This document shows positions 22,088 through 33,660 of a stretch of 64,000 bases of DNA, piece by piece; position 1 is the stretch's first letter, and each line of letters opens with the position of its first letter. The DNA is from Hymenoscyphus infarciens. Its lineage: Eukaryota; Ascomycota; Leotiomycetes; Helotiales; Helotiaceae. A program made the position numbers and the translations under genes. Below the pieces are notes generated by a model. It was given only the letters and a program-made list of their open reading frames with translations, did not search any database and had not been told where the DNA came from. The stretch covers positions 62,001-126,000 of the forward strand of contig LLCB01000069.1 of the NCBI GenBank assembly GCA_001414345.1. The letters are read 5' to 3'.

Positions 22088-24175
22088 TTACTCACTCCTC
22101 CTAGTAAAAACCACCATCATAGGCGCAAGCGCCATCGTAAAAACATCCCTCGACTTCTCCATAACAGTTGTCCCATCCTCACCAGGGGCAAATTCAACAT
22201 CGAAAGCCGAGACGATACGCGCAGTCACATTGCGTAATTCCATCAACGCGAGATATTTACCTACGCAGCCGAAGGGACCTAAAAATTCACGGTTAGTGGA
22301 CAGGGAGAAAGGAAATAAAACGGGAGAAAAAGAGGGGGCAAGGTGCACAAACCAGTTGAAAAAGGCATGAACACAGATTTATCAATCACCAACTCCGGCT
22401 TCTCACCCCATCGTTCAGGAAGAAACTCCGAGGCGTTTTTGAAGCAAGATTCCACTACTTTCATCAGCTCCCATCTCTTCAATCTCTCTAATGGACAAAC
22501 TTACGTCTCCCAACGGTATAAAAAGGCGTAGAAATCGTGACATCACCAGGAATATAAGTCTCCCCAATAGTAATTCCCTCCGGCGGAGTCAAACGCTGCA
22601 ATCCACCGGGAGTGGCAGGATGAAGTCGAAGAGCCTCATTAATAACCCCATTTAGATACGGTGCATCAGCAAGAGTCTTGAATTCATTTTCTGATCCTGG
22701 TTCGTAGAAGCTATCCAGTTCTTTCCGAAGTTGCGAGAGGACGTGAGGGTATTTGGCCAGGTTGTAGAAGATGTGGGAGAGTGTTGCTGTGGTTGTGTCG
22801 CTGCCTGCTACTATTACAAGGCCGCAGTCTCCAATGAGCCATCTGGGAGGTGGTTAACCAGTGGGGTTTTGGAGGAGGGGGGATTGCGGGTACTTTGGGT
22901 CTTTGTGGATGGGGTCGGGGCTTTCTTTTTGAGCCTCGATCAAGTAGGTGAATAGATCCGGAGAGTCAGGTGTGTACTGAATTTTGTTAGATGATCACGT
23001 TGCTGGCCATTCATGTTTGCTTACTGTCTTTCTCTTCACCACCTGTTCCTCATTGTACTTCATGAATAGTTTTGTCGCACGGGCAAGTCCAGGAATGGCC
23101 GTCAGAATTGGTAAAGTCCAGATGATTGGAGAGAGTGGCTGGTTTCTGTGGTTAGCATAGTTCCCTCCAAGTGCGATTGGTACCTGCTCACCCCTATCGA
23201 AGCCATGCCTTCAGTCATAAGAGTAATCAATGGATGCTAGAATTAAATCAGTATCTCGATTGTTAAATGCTTTGAATGGCATACCGGCTTCCCAGATTTC
23301 ACCATATCAAAACTTGTGCCAAACGCCATGTCACCCATGATATCGAACGAGTAAAAGTTGAACCACTGACACGCATTGATAGCCTTCCCGGAATGTTCGT
23401 TCAACTGTGAAATAAGCTGATCGGTGTATAACGTCACCCTTCCCTCATAATCTCGTAAAGCTAGAAGATTTTCGTAAGCCATGGTTTGATGCAAGATCCA
23501 CAATTTGTATGAAGCACCCACCTTTCGCACTGAATCCACGATCCCAAACCTTTCTTCTGGCATCGTGAGTAGCTTTATCCCTCTCCAGATTGAGAGCTTT
23601 GTTGGGAATCGCGATACACTCATACCAAATCGTCTTTTTGCATTTCGATCCCGGTGCCAGAACCTGTGAGACAGCCTCGGGTGCTGAGATGGATAATTCA
23701 TTCGGACCAACCCTACACCACATGTCAGATATCGCCCACCACAGAAATGCATCAAGGGAGCAACCTACCTCACGAATTCACCATACTTCTTATGAAGCCT
23801 ATCACGATAAATATAATCCCTCGGACCATTCTTGATTAAGTAAAACGTATGATTGAGTTTCGAGATTTTCATATTCAAAGGACCGGGGAATTTGCCCAGA
23901 CGGTGGAAGAAAAGCCGATAGATGATCATGCTTGAGAATAGAGCAGTGGTGTATGAGAGAAATACCACTGTCGTGACTTTGGTAGCTTCGAGGTAGGCAT
24001 TTTCCTCGACCTGTCGGAGGACGGTGATGAATATGAGAACGGGGATGAAGAAGGCTGCTGCGACGATGCGAGGGCCGACGACGTGGTATTCGCCGTTGAT
24101 GAAGATTCCTAGATGTGATGCGATGCCTATCGCGGCACCTGCGGCGGCGATGACTGGTAGTGAGGGTATATCCAT
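22088..24175 (-). pseudogene. Cytochrome P450 with an in-frame stop before the I-helix
   Basis: This is a multi-exon P450 on the minus strand. The N-terminus has three hydrophobic segments (MDIPSLPVIAAAGAAIGIAS and two more), then the Pro-rich hinge FPGPLN. Later landmarks are FSAK joined by an intron to ALRDYE, the oxygen-binding I-helix VAGSDTTT, the K-helix EALRLHP (ExxR), FLPERW, and the heme loop FSTGPFGCVGKYLA with its Cys ligand. All introns splice in phase. However, the exon reading SPLLQNPTG meets TAA at 22854-22856 and then continues in the same frame as WLIGDCGLVIVAGSDTT. The stop is compatible with CAA to TAA, a CpA transition. As written the product would be truncated before oxygen binding. 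A very unusual intron or an assembly error would rescue it. The substrate is unknown. Confidence 0.78.
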
Positions 24176-24419
24176 GGTGTTGGATGGGATGGAGTTGTAG
24201 TCGTCGAGAATTGTAGTTGGTGGAGGGCTAGCTCTCAGGGGGAGAAAAAGCCTGCCGATTTGAGGCTCGTGTTAAGAATAGAATTCAAGGTTACCGCCCG
24301 ACCAAAAGGCTCACCGCCCCTCGGATTCATTCAGAGAGCTCAAAAAGATTTAAGATCGTCGAATTAATCTCCAGACTTTTCTTAATTCCCCGGTTTTTTG
24401 TCCGGTCCCGCTATAACGT

Positions 24420-27040
24420 AAATCTATCTTTTAACACTAGAATACTATACAGAAGTAGCAGGATTAAATATCCTTTCAGTTATTCTTACATCTCACGTGA
24501 TTTAGTTTAACGCGGTTCTAATCTTATATTTCTAGCTCTAATATAACTAAATAGTTAAATTATTATCTTATTTTTTAAACTCTACTAAAATATATAATAA
24601 TATAGAAATTTAATAATAATTTATCTATAATCTTATATATAAAAAGCTTTATTAAGAAAATTATTATTTTAATATAAGTTAGCTTATAAGATAAGTATAT
24701 AAGCTAAGTTTCCTCTATCTAATTCTACTACTTCTACTTCTACTACTACTTTTATACTCTTTTATACTATTAGTATAGAATATAAAAAGAGAAACTTTTA
24801 AGTAAATTACTCTTAGAAAGAGTCTATCTTATATATATTAAACTAAGAGCTAGTATAAATAGTAAAATATACTTATTTATAGTAGTATTTAGCTATATTA
24901 GAAAGAATTCTATAAAATAGAAGTTATTAAGAATATAAGAGAGCGAGAGAGATTAAATAAAGAGGTAGAAAGAAGCGTATCTCTACTATATATAGAGTAA
25001 GTATAAATAGCTTTAATTTAGATTTTAATATCTTTATACTTCTAAACTAGCTTAGTAGTATAGTAGTTTAAAGCTACCTACTTAGATTTTAGTCTAAAAC
25101 TATCTTAAATAAGAGTAGTTTTAAACCGGACTACTAAACGCGTCTATATATAAAGTATAAGAATAACTAAAGAGATAATACTACTATATATATTAAAAGA
25201 AGTATTTAATAATCTATAGCTTTTAATAGAAATAATACTTAAAAGTATAATAGCTAGCTATTCTAGATTAGCTAAGATACTAATATTACTAATACTTATA
25301 CGCTAAGAGTATATATAACTAATACCTAGGTACTAAAGATAGTAATATCTGATATTTATATATAGAAGGTATTAAGATTCGAATATTATATATTTAGCTT
25401 TCGTTATATATTTAGCTTTTAGCTATTATTATTTTAGAATTACTTATATTAAGAAGGTCTCGGTTATTCTTATTATTAGACTTTTATATTATCTAACCTT
25501 CTATATATAAATACTTCTATTCGATATAGAAGAGAGATAGTTTATTCTTTTCTTCTTTATTAGAGCCTAGTATCTATATATATTATTCTATTAAACGCAC
25601 TTCTATATATCTCTTCTACTATAGTATATATTTCGTACTATTATAAAAAGAGATAAATTAATAAGATAAAACTCTTAGAGCTTATTTAGCTTATTATAAG
25701 ATAATATTAAATTATCTAATAAATATACTAGAATCTTTTAAAAGTAGCTTAGTATATATCTATTTAATTATCTAATTATCTAATACTAAATTCTATAATC
25801 GTTTAGCTCTTTAGTATAATTATTAGTAAGATTAATAATAGTTACTAGTACTAGTCTTAGTAGTAGAAAGATAAAAGATATACTAGAAAATATTCTAATA
25901 ATTATAGTTTTAATAATAATAGAATAATTACTTTTTTTTAGTAGTAATAATCCTTTAAATAAATATTAGATTATTTAGCTAAATAATCTAGCTTAAAAAT
26001 TATATAAGCTAAGTAATTTAATATATATTAAAGTATTAAATATATTAAATTATCTATTATTATTATAATATCTTTTCAATAGTATATATACTAAACTATC
26101 TAAAAAATATACTAGCTAAATAGGCTCTTAGTATAATAGACTTAATAGTATACTTATATATAAGAATAATATTTTTAAAAGAGAGAATAATTAGAGATAT
26201 TATAATAAGACTTCTTCTTCTAATTATAAGTAGTATATAAGTCTTAATAATTAACTATAACTCTTTAAAAGCTTTCAAATATATAATAAAAAAGCTTAAA
26301 ATATAATAACTCTTTAATAGCTAATAGACTTCTTATTATAGACTTTTATCTTATATTTTCTTAACTATCTACTTCTAGCTTAGTATTATATTATTATATT
26401 CTTATAAGTTAGTTAAGGTCTGAATTATAGCTAATCTAAGTTTAAAGATACTTTATTTATTAGAATTTGTTATAAGTAAGATATTAATTCTAAATTATAT
26501 TTATAAATGCTTATAAAATAGAGACTTTGTTTCTAATCTATCTATATTAAAAGTAAGTATTTACTAAAAGAGTATAGTCTAATCTATCTAGTAGATTAGA
26601 AAAAGTTTAAAGTAAAGTTATAAAAAAGTTTAAAGTAGAGTTAGATAGTATTTAATTAAAATTAATAGTAATAACTTAGCTAAGAGCTTACTTCTTTCGT
26701 TCTAATAGAGAGCGTATTTTAACTAATTTTTATCTAATTCTAAGAATTTAAATAAAAAGAAACTTCTAGCCTAGCTAGAAGTAAAAGAAAGTAAAGAAGT
26801 AAAGACTATAAGACTCTATACTAGAGTTAGTAGAGTTTTAACTAGTTAAAAGATAAAGTTCTTACTAAAGTTATCTTATTATCTAAAGTTTAGAATAATA
26901 AAAGAAGTAGTTTTAGATATAATAGTATCTAAGTTTAGATATATATATATAGTTATATAAAACTATATTATTCAAGCCTATATAGGCTACCTTATTCTCT
27001 TTAGTAATTCAGGCCTAAATCAAAGTACTTAAAGACTTAT
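24420..27040. repeat. TA-rich RIP-type island
   Basis: About 2.6 kb is composed almost only of TA-rich words with stops in every frame. It contains the solo LTR at 25246-25645. The remainder is presumably other transposon sequence mutated beyond recognition. The island ends abruptly at a gene-like Ser/Thr-rich frame. Confidence 0.8.
25246..25645. mobile_element. Solo LTR with 5-bp target-site duplication
   Basis: It begins TATAATAGCTAGCTATTCTA and ends TATATTTCGTACTATTATA. Both ends match the LTRs at 46013-46280, 47031-47324 and 49338-49631. It is flanked by AAAAG at 25241-25245 and AAAAG at 25646-25650. The perfect 5-bp duplication and the absence of an adjoining partner LTR indicate a solo LTR left by recombination. 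It is 400 bp against 294 bp for the complete copy, so it belongs to a longer or internally expanded subtype. Confidence 0.8.
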
Positions 27041-27896
27041 TTATCCTAACCCTAACCCTAAGAAATTCCACCTTCTCACTCTTACTCTATCCCTCGTAAC
27101 CTCTCTAGAGAGCGTACTCGCAGCCGTCGAAGCTTTAGATCTAGCACCGGTCGTCCTCGAACCCGAATCTCTAAGAAGAGAAGTCTGAATAGTAACCACC
27201 CCTGTCAACGTTTCCACCAACTGCGACCCACCTTGCGTAGTCGTGAAAACAGTTGGTTTTGAATTGTAAACTGTAGACTTAGTAACCGTGACTTTCCCCG
27301 CGGAATCCATGATGCTTCCCGTTGTGATTGATACAATAGACGAGTTTATGTATAAGTATATCGGAGGAATAGTTGTGGTTCCAATTGCTGTAGTAGGATA
27401 TGGTGGAGCTGTAGTACTATTAATCGGTTTCGTCCCATTATATCTCACATGTCTATTTCCCGTCAACTTCTCCTCTCACTTCTTCTCGCCCCTTTCCATC
27501 TCTCTCCTCTATTTCTCTCTCCTCTATTTCCCTCTCTTCTTCGTCTAATTAGCTAAATATATACCTTGCAACATCCAAAAACATGCCCCAAACCCACAAC
27601 CCCTCGCAGTCACAGCACTAAACCCCCCAGTTCGAGCTTGGAAACAAATACAAGACTAAGTCGACGTATCAAAAACACTCCAATCACCGTTAAATAGGAA
27701 ATCATCAAAGGAGACACAACCTGTTCCGCTGATTATTCCGCCGGGGACGCAGCGATCGCGACATTCGGAGTAAGAGGGAGGTTTGGGTGGTGGGGTTGCT
27801 ATTTGTGTATATACTGGCTCGGGTTTGGCGGCATTTTGGAGGAGAAGGGTCAGGAAGAGAAGGGAGATATAAGGCTGGTTTTAGGGAGTGTGCGCA
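27041..27896 (-). pseudogene. Decayed secreted Cys- and Ser/Thr-rich protein gene
   Basis: On the minus strand a signal-peptide-like stretch (ISLLFLTLLLQNAA) is followed by a Cys-rich part, with CRDRCVPGGIISGTGCVSF and later GCGFGACFWMLQ. After an intron with donor GTATAT comes a Thr/Ser-rich region (TTAPPYPTTAIGTTTIPP...) to a stop at 27041. The only ATG in place (27896) is out of frame with the signal peptide, and a TAG interrupts between DTST and SCICFQ. That stop is consistent with CAG to TAG in CpA context. The general plan, with signal, small Cys domain and Ser/Thr stalk, is that of fungal wall-associated proteins. The gene directly abuts a RIP island, which is a plausible source of the mutations. 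The exact family is not recognised. Confidence 0.55.
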
Positions 27897-28961
27897 TTGT
27901 TTTGAGGTTTTTGGGGAGGGGGTTTTAAGTAAAACGAAAGTTATATGAAACGAAAGATGAGTGACTTTTAGAAAGTCTAGTATGAAGTGATGAACGGAAG
28001 AAACTGTTTGTTTATATATCTAGATGAGATGTTGACACCGCGTGACAATCGCATGATCGATATTAAACGGCTTCAGCACCCTAACCGCCACTGGGTATTA
28101 TCTTTGCCTTACCCCGCTCTTCGTTTTCATTTCAGCGTGCCAACGGCGCACTTCAGTTCTGACAGCTCTTGAATACGAGTTATGACGTTGTAGATATCTA
28201 GAGTGGAGGTTTTATCAGCCACAGTGTAGCAGTTTAAGTACTTTGGGGTAGCACGAGAACTGATGCCTGATCAGTGTCCAATAACTTACATCTCATTCCT
28301 TGAGATATCGCATAATATGCTCAGGCTTTTAGCATGGTATAGCTGTATAGCTTCCATGGGAATGTACTGGTAAGGAGATTTGTATGAAGTGGTGCAAAAA
28401 TCGCTGGAATTCATGACTAACCTGTTGCTGGCTGAATGGGACTGGAGACCTGCGAAAAGCCACCTCTGTGACCGACCCTCATCCTGTTAAGAAGGGAAGG
28501 TACGACTCGCAATCTCACAATAGGTACTTTGACGTTGTTGCTCCACCACCCTGGGGAAGACAGACTTGAGGAAAGAGCCCTCAATTCGACCGGGCGCGAT
28601 CTCGACCCCGTGCGACCATGACAAAAGAAGAGAAGGGAAGGCACGACTTTGTCCAGCGCCAGAGTACCTACCTACCTACCTAGGTAGAACTTCCCCCTCG
28701 TCCTTCCATATTGACAGGAGGTTGCGGTTGCCATCGCCATCGCCATCGAAAACACGCTCGGAACTTGCCGGGACGCTCATAGGACTGACTGCCACGTGCC
28801 TGCTCCACTCGTTTTCCATCCTCATCCCCTCATCCTCAAAAATGCTCACAACTCTATGTCAACGTCACTCTTGTCATATCCAAGCTCGTCTTTCCTCTTT
28901 CCTCGGAAAGTCGTCCGGAAAAAAAGATTCCAAGCTCTCACCAGCTCAGGTAAATTTCACT
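27897..28961. other. Intergenic, with one possible small exon
   Basis: No complete gene is visible. A frame starting at about 28842 (MLTTLCQRHSCHIQARLSSF) runs to a donor-like CAG|GTAAAT about 10 bases before the inverted-repeat element. It could be a first exon of a gene disrupted by that element, but no second exon was found. A CTAC tetranucleotide run lies near 28670-28685. Confidence 0.35.
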
Positions 28962-29211
28962 CCCCCCCCTAAACAAAACGTAAAGTGGGTCAATTTGCAA
29001 GGGGAGCTCCAGGGGGTGTTCAGGGGGGTGTTTTTCCACAGAAAGTGCTGGAAATCGCACTTTTGGCCAATCAGAGAACTAGCCTTATTTTGACATGTAA
29101 ACATTGATCTTCCCCTCAAAAATAGAGTCTTTCTTATTGGTCATAACCCCCTATGGCGTTCCAACCCCTTGCAAATTGACCCACTTTACGTTTTGTTTAG
29201 GGGGGGGGGGG
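28962..29211. mobile_element. 250-bp MITE with perfect 35-bp inverted arms capped by C8/G12
   Basis: The left arm runs from 28962 (CCCCCCCCTAAACAAAACGT) to the GGGG at 29001-29004. The right arm at 29165-29211 is its exact reverse complement over the 35 non-homopolymer bases. The internal 160 bp has no frame. Perfect arms indicate recent mobility or an RNA hairpin constraint. No clear target-site duplication was seen beside the homopolymer caps. The superfamily is unassigned. Confidence 0.75.
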
Positions 29212-29541
29212 TAGTACGATGTCAGAATTCAGATAATTGGTAATTGTGGTCGGGTATAACATGTCAGAAACTAGTAGAGCTGATTCATTGGTCGGGTCGT
29301 AGATATGACTTGAATGTCAGAAATGGCCGTTAACTCCGGGCCAATGGGGCCATCGCCAACTCCTTTTCTTCCATCATCCAAAGAAAAATTGAAAGGAGTT
29401 AAAGAAAGTGAGCAAGTAGGAATATGTCTTGGAAATACCCGAGAGGCCTCATGACATATCACTCATCCAAGGCCAAAATTTGATATAAACTTAATAAACC
29501 ACGGGGATACAATTTATCAATTTCAAGTACTCCTGGAACTT

Positions 29542-29745
29542 TTACCTTCCCAACGGCAAGAGTCGATTAGCTGGTTTAACCTCCCTTGCTGAATATGATC
29601 CTAGGTTGAACTCAAGCGTGATTATCTGTTTTCGCCAAACCAAAAGCCGCTGGTTGATTTGTGAAATATAAATCCAGTAGGCTCCATGATCTTCGGCTTC
29701 CACGAGAACGTTCTCTCGGAAGTTTGTGGTGGAATTGTTCTTCAT
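29542..29745 (-). CDS. Hypothetical 67-residue frame
   Basis: A single frame begins MKNNSTTNFRENVLVEAEDH and ends ANRLLPLGR. The ATG follows CACGACAAA, a reasonable fungal context, and the composition looks protein-like rather than random. The last codons form a GGTAAAAG donor-like sequence, so it might be a first exon instead. No family is recognised and there is no neighbour support; it may be spurious. Confidence 0.25.
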   Translation of the reverse strand: MKNNSTTNFRENVLVEAEDHGAYWIYISQINQRLLVWRKQIITLEFNLGSYSAREVKPANRLLPLGR

Positions 29746-29979
29746 TTTGTCGTGTTGTGAATCAGCCTGTCTTTTGTAGATGATGGCAGGGTTGATAAAA
29801 ATAGAATTATGAAGATCACGTGCATGTGCCCCAAGTCCTTTCTTAACTTGTACTTATCAGTCTGATTTGTGAGGACACTCAAAGCTGCATAACTTCACGA
29901 GGACAGTCTCAAACCTCTATCAACCTCTTCACAAAGAACAAAAATTGAATATGTCCAAGCGAGCTAGTTTTATTAGACT

Positions 29980-31150
29980 AGACTACTAGAGGTACACTTG
30001 TTTTGTCTTTTTTTAATTTCTTTATTTATATTTAACTAGTCTTTTTAGCCGCTAGTAAGGGCGGCTATATAGACGTACTTATTTATAGAGTTTCTCTCTA
30101 AAGAAGCTTATATACTTCTTTAAGTATAATAATAATCGTCTTCTAGTATACTATTTTATATAGATTCTTTCTTTAATATATCTCGAACCTAGATCTCCTA
30201 GTTCTATTCTCTATTCTCTCTACTCTATAGTTCTATATCTCTCTAGAGGTATTAATACTACTTTACCTACTATACTATTAAACGTATTTTAAATATCTAT
30301 ATATAGTAATTCTATATAGTAGAGAATCTGTTCGCTAGTTATAAAGACCTCTTTAGTCAGTGTTTTTGGTTTCCCATCCTAGCCTAGCCTAGAGGTCAGG
30401 CTAGGATAGGCTAAGTAGACCCTTGTAAATAAATTCATAAATATTTAGTTAATAAAACACTAAAATGAAACATAGACCGTGTTCTAGTAGTACTTATCTC
30501 TCTTTTATTTAATAAATAAGTTATTTATAACTAGCGTTGCTTATTATATACTTATAAGTAGAAAAACACAGAGTTCACCTAGGTAGAAGGAAAATATCCA
30601 GATAGTGCCAAGAGGCGGGGAAAGCTAATTCACTGTCTTTAGTTTTATACTCTTATTTATACTATCTAAGCCTCTCTTAATTATACTATTACTATTACTA
30701 GAGGTTCTTTATCTCTTCTAGTAATTCTCCTAACTTAAATATAATATATACTAACTATATAGATTAACTTCTATAGGTATTACCTCTAATCTTAGATTAG
30801 TATATAGTTCTTACCTTCTTAAAGTTATATATAATTCTATAGTATATCTAGAGTAGAAGTTCTCTAGTAGTAGTAGATATATAGAATCGACTTTAAAAGC
30901 TTTCTTAATTAGTTAAGTAGTTTATAGATACTACTATTAAGTAAATAAGCTATATAGGTCTTTTTTATTAGTATATTACTATATATAACCTAACTTCTTT
31001 ATTAAAGGATAAGGCTAGGAAACTCGATTAGTTATAAAAGGAGTATTACTACGTTGCTTTTTTAACTTAAACTTGACTCTATAGATTGTTCTAGGGCTAG
31101 AATAGAACTGCTAGAGGTTCGTAGGATACACCGCGTATAGGTGTTAAGTC
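29980..31150. repeat. TA-rich RIP-type island, split by a hAT MITE
   Basis: This is RIP-like sequence in two blocks (29980-30357 and 30644-31150) separated by the 278-bp element at 30358-30635. The MITE is visibly less TA-rich than its host, so it probably inserted after most of the host decay. No ends of the host element were identified. Confidence 0.65.
30358..30635. mobile_element. hAT-type MITE with 8-bp target-site duplication
   Basis: It starts CAGTGTTTTTGGTTTCCC and ends GGGGAAAGCTAATTCACTG, imperfect terminal inverted repeats of the CAGTG...CACTG type. The octamer TCTTTAGT flanks both sides (30350-30357 and 30636-30643). Eight-base duplications and CA-starting ends are diagnostic of hAT elements. 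The interior has CTAGCCTAGCCT / GGCTAGGATAGGCT palindromic repeats and no transposase frame. It belongs to the same family as 44894-45450. Confidence 0.85.
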
Positions 31151-31595
31151 TTTACATCCTCCTCGTGTTTGTTAACACTAAAACACAGTAATAAATTAAG
31201 CAAAATATGCGACTTTAAGAGACAGAAGACATGAAAGTCGTTATTCTTGTTGGAATCATACTTTACATTGTCATTGCTACTTTATTACTTGTTTGATTTA
31301 GTGCTCTAAAGCACCAAGCATATTCTAACGAATGAGTGCACCCCCTGGTGGACCATGGGATCAATATGGTTCTCACAAAGGTCATATCTCTTGGGAATGA
31401 TGAATACTTGGGCAAGTTTGACTTCCACGAGCAGCACAATGACGCACCTTTACTATTCAGATTTGATACTATCTAAGATAGTTCCGAAGTTGAAGATAGA
31501 TTGTGTAATAAACACCAACAAAAAAAAAAAGAACCGCACCAAGCCACCAAGAAACTCCTCCATACTCAGTCCCCGAAACAAATCCTCCTCCCTGC

Positions 31596-32766
31596 TTATC
31601 CCTTCCAAATATCCGGACCATGAGTTCTCTTCATATAAGGCTCACTGAGATAACTCGTCTATTAAAATCAGTCACCTCTCTTCACCCCCCCCCCCTTTTC
31701 CTCCCAAAAAGCAACTTACATTCGTCTGATTGTAATAATAAACATTCAGCACCGGATCACTCCTCTCATACGCCCCAGGAAACGCCACCAACGGCGCGGG
31801 AAACCCCTTCCCTCCACCAACAACTTCAATCTGCGCACAACTAACATAAAACTGTGGTCCTCCGTCGCTGAAGGCGTAGGTTGGGTAGGCGACGTGGAGA
31901 CCTACTTGCTCCGCGCGAAAGAGGTATGTTCCGGAGGGGAGGGATGGGGGGAGGGGGAAGAAGACGTTGTTACGGCCTTAAGCGAGTTAAAAAAGGGGAA
32001 AGGTGAAAGGGGTAGGTGAATGAAAGGGAAGGAGGGTTACCCATGTTTTCCCATTTCACGTAGCTGATGTTGTAGATTTCGTCCCGGCCGTAGATTGTTT
32101 CCGTTACCCAGGTTGGGAAGTCTTCGTACATTTTGAACCACTATTTTACATCAGCCTCCACTCCTCAATGGTGATCCGTCGTTTACCCCAAAAAGGGGAC
32201 TCACAACGTCTCCACTTCCATCCCAAGTCTCGATTTTCTTTCCTTCTGGTAGTTTGGCCATCCAGCCTGTTGTTGCTGTGGAACAATTCAGAGTCAGTAT
32301 TTTCCACGTTCTAAAAGTTTGTCTAAGGAAAATGAGGAGGAAAGAAATGAGCCGAAGAGGAACAGAAAGCTTGGAGAACGCCCACGGCCAGGATGATATA
32401 ATGTATCTGGGACTACAAATCCCAATTTTGAGCCGCCTTGGACCGTCAAGGTCTGGGTCGTGGCACTGGCGTTGACGTTGCAGCGAAGGTCTGGGGTTGT
32501 CATTTGAGCTTCGTGGATGGGCATGTTATCGCCGGCCCATCGACGCATGTATTGCCAGCGGGGGTAGGTGATGGAGTTATAGATGAGAGAGTTGAAGGTG
32601 TACTATTTTAGTAAGCTTTGTTTTTTACTGAGGTACGGGTGAGAGGATTCAGAATATAAGAAAATATGTGGAAAACAAATTGAGAGTGAAGTAGTGGAAG
32701 GGGCAGACCTACATGAGCACTAACAAACGCGCCATACGCGAGAATCAAGAGAGTATTAAGCTTCAT
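31596..32766 (-). CDS. AA9 lytic polysaccharide monooxygenase
   Basis: There are six exons (32713-32766, 32602-32386, 32275-32205, 32140-32041, 31976-31720, 31658-31596), all in phase, giving 253 residues. The signal peptide MKLNTLLILAYGAFVSA is followed directly by His, the N-terminal copper-brace residue. Other family landmarks are DLRCNVNASATTQTLTV, YHPGPTTGWMAKLP with the second copper His, RAEQVGLHVA with the active-site His, and GPQFYVSCAQIEV supplying Gln and axial Tyr. The C-terminus ends GPDIWKG. AA9 enzymes are secreted copper enzymes that oxidatively cleave cellulose and related glucans. There is no carbohydrate-binding module. A long C run lies inside the last intron. A secreted GMC oxidoreductase lies about 8 kb away and could supply reducing power or peroxide; that link is inference. 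Confidence 0.92.
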
Positions 32767-33259
32767 CGCGACAGATATTAAGTAGCCGCTGTAAGAATTA
32801 AATTGGCAATTTGAAGCTCATGGAAATAGCATGGGGCTCGAAGCTTTGTATATAGACAAAAAGACACGCGACAGACAAGCTGCATAACGTCTAGTGACGA
32901 GAAAGGCTTTAAAGGATAATAGTTCATCCTGATTCCAATTTGCAGTCTCGTAAAAGCCTGAAATCATAGTCTTCTGAAAACTGGAAAGTTGTCACGCCAG
33001 TCAACTTGACCGAATGAAAGATTGCAGAATACGAGAGCTGGGCAACATCAATTATACTTGGCCACTTCACTTCATTGGATTATGAGAGGATGAAGATTGG
33101 TTTGTGCAATCTGGCAAAATAATCTCTGGCAAAAGGGGGGAAGAAGATGGGGTAAAAGCGGAGGCAGCACCCTCCGAGGTTTGCCCATTGATCGTATTCT
33201 CACTTGGCCAGCCTTCTCTTGTATTTAATAATCTCCATGGCCCGACAACGAGTAACCTC

Positions 33260-33660
33260 TCAGATCCCCATCTCAGCAGTATCATAACCATTCCCCTCCA
33301 GGTACGCTCTGAACTTGGCATCTTCGGTCTTGAGATCTTCATTATGCTGCATTTCAGTCAATACCAAGCACGCGGCGAGATCATACCAAATGAAACTTAC
33401 GTCAGGAATCAAGAACCAAACACACAAAGTACCCACAACCGAAAGGCCGCTTCCGATCTAAAGGATGACCTGCTGACCCTTGGTCTTCGTGGGGAAATCA
33501 TACAAGAACCAGGCGGCACAGCATCCGAAGAGGGGACGCCAGTACATTTTAAGCGCCAATTTGTATGGGATGTTGCGTTTGATCGAGTGTCGATTGTACT
33601 GGGTCGAATCGATGAATTAATTGCTCAACATACGCGTGAGGATATTGCAACACTTGCTCT
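33260..33660 (-). pseudogene. Remnant of an MFS transporter (GIT1/phosphate-type)
   Basis: The minus strand reads a short decayed stretch, then FIDSTQYNRHSIKRNIPYKL, YWRPLFGCCAAWFLYDF and KTKGQQVIL, a stop, then IGSGLSVVGTLCVWFLIPD. An intron leads to HNEDLKTEDAKFRAYLEGNG and YDTAEMGI with a stop at 33260. The AWFLYDF segment and the terminal EDAKFRAYLE...GYDT tail are the mid-loop and C-terminus of glycerophosphoinositol/phosphate-type major facilitator transporters. They are here joined with the intervening helices deleted. Two in-frame stops (TAA in the first part, TAG before IGSGL) confirm loss of function. It lies immediately downstream of the GMC fragment. Confidence 0.6.

Noticed and set aside
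27046..27061. CCTAACCCTAACCCTA, like interstitial telomere repeats
   Set aside because: Only two and a half units, and they coincide with the codons for the GLGLG tail of the decayed Ser/Thr-rich frame. Too short to claim a telomere remnant.
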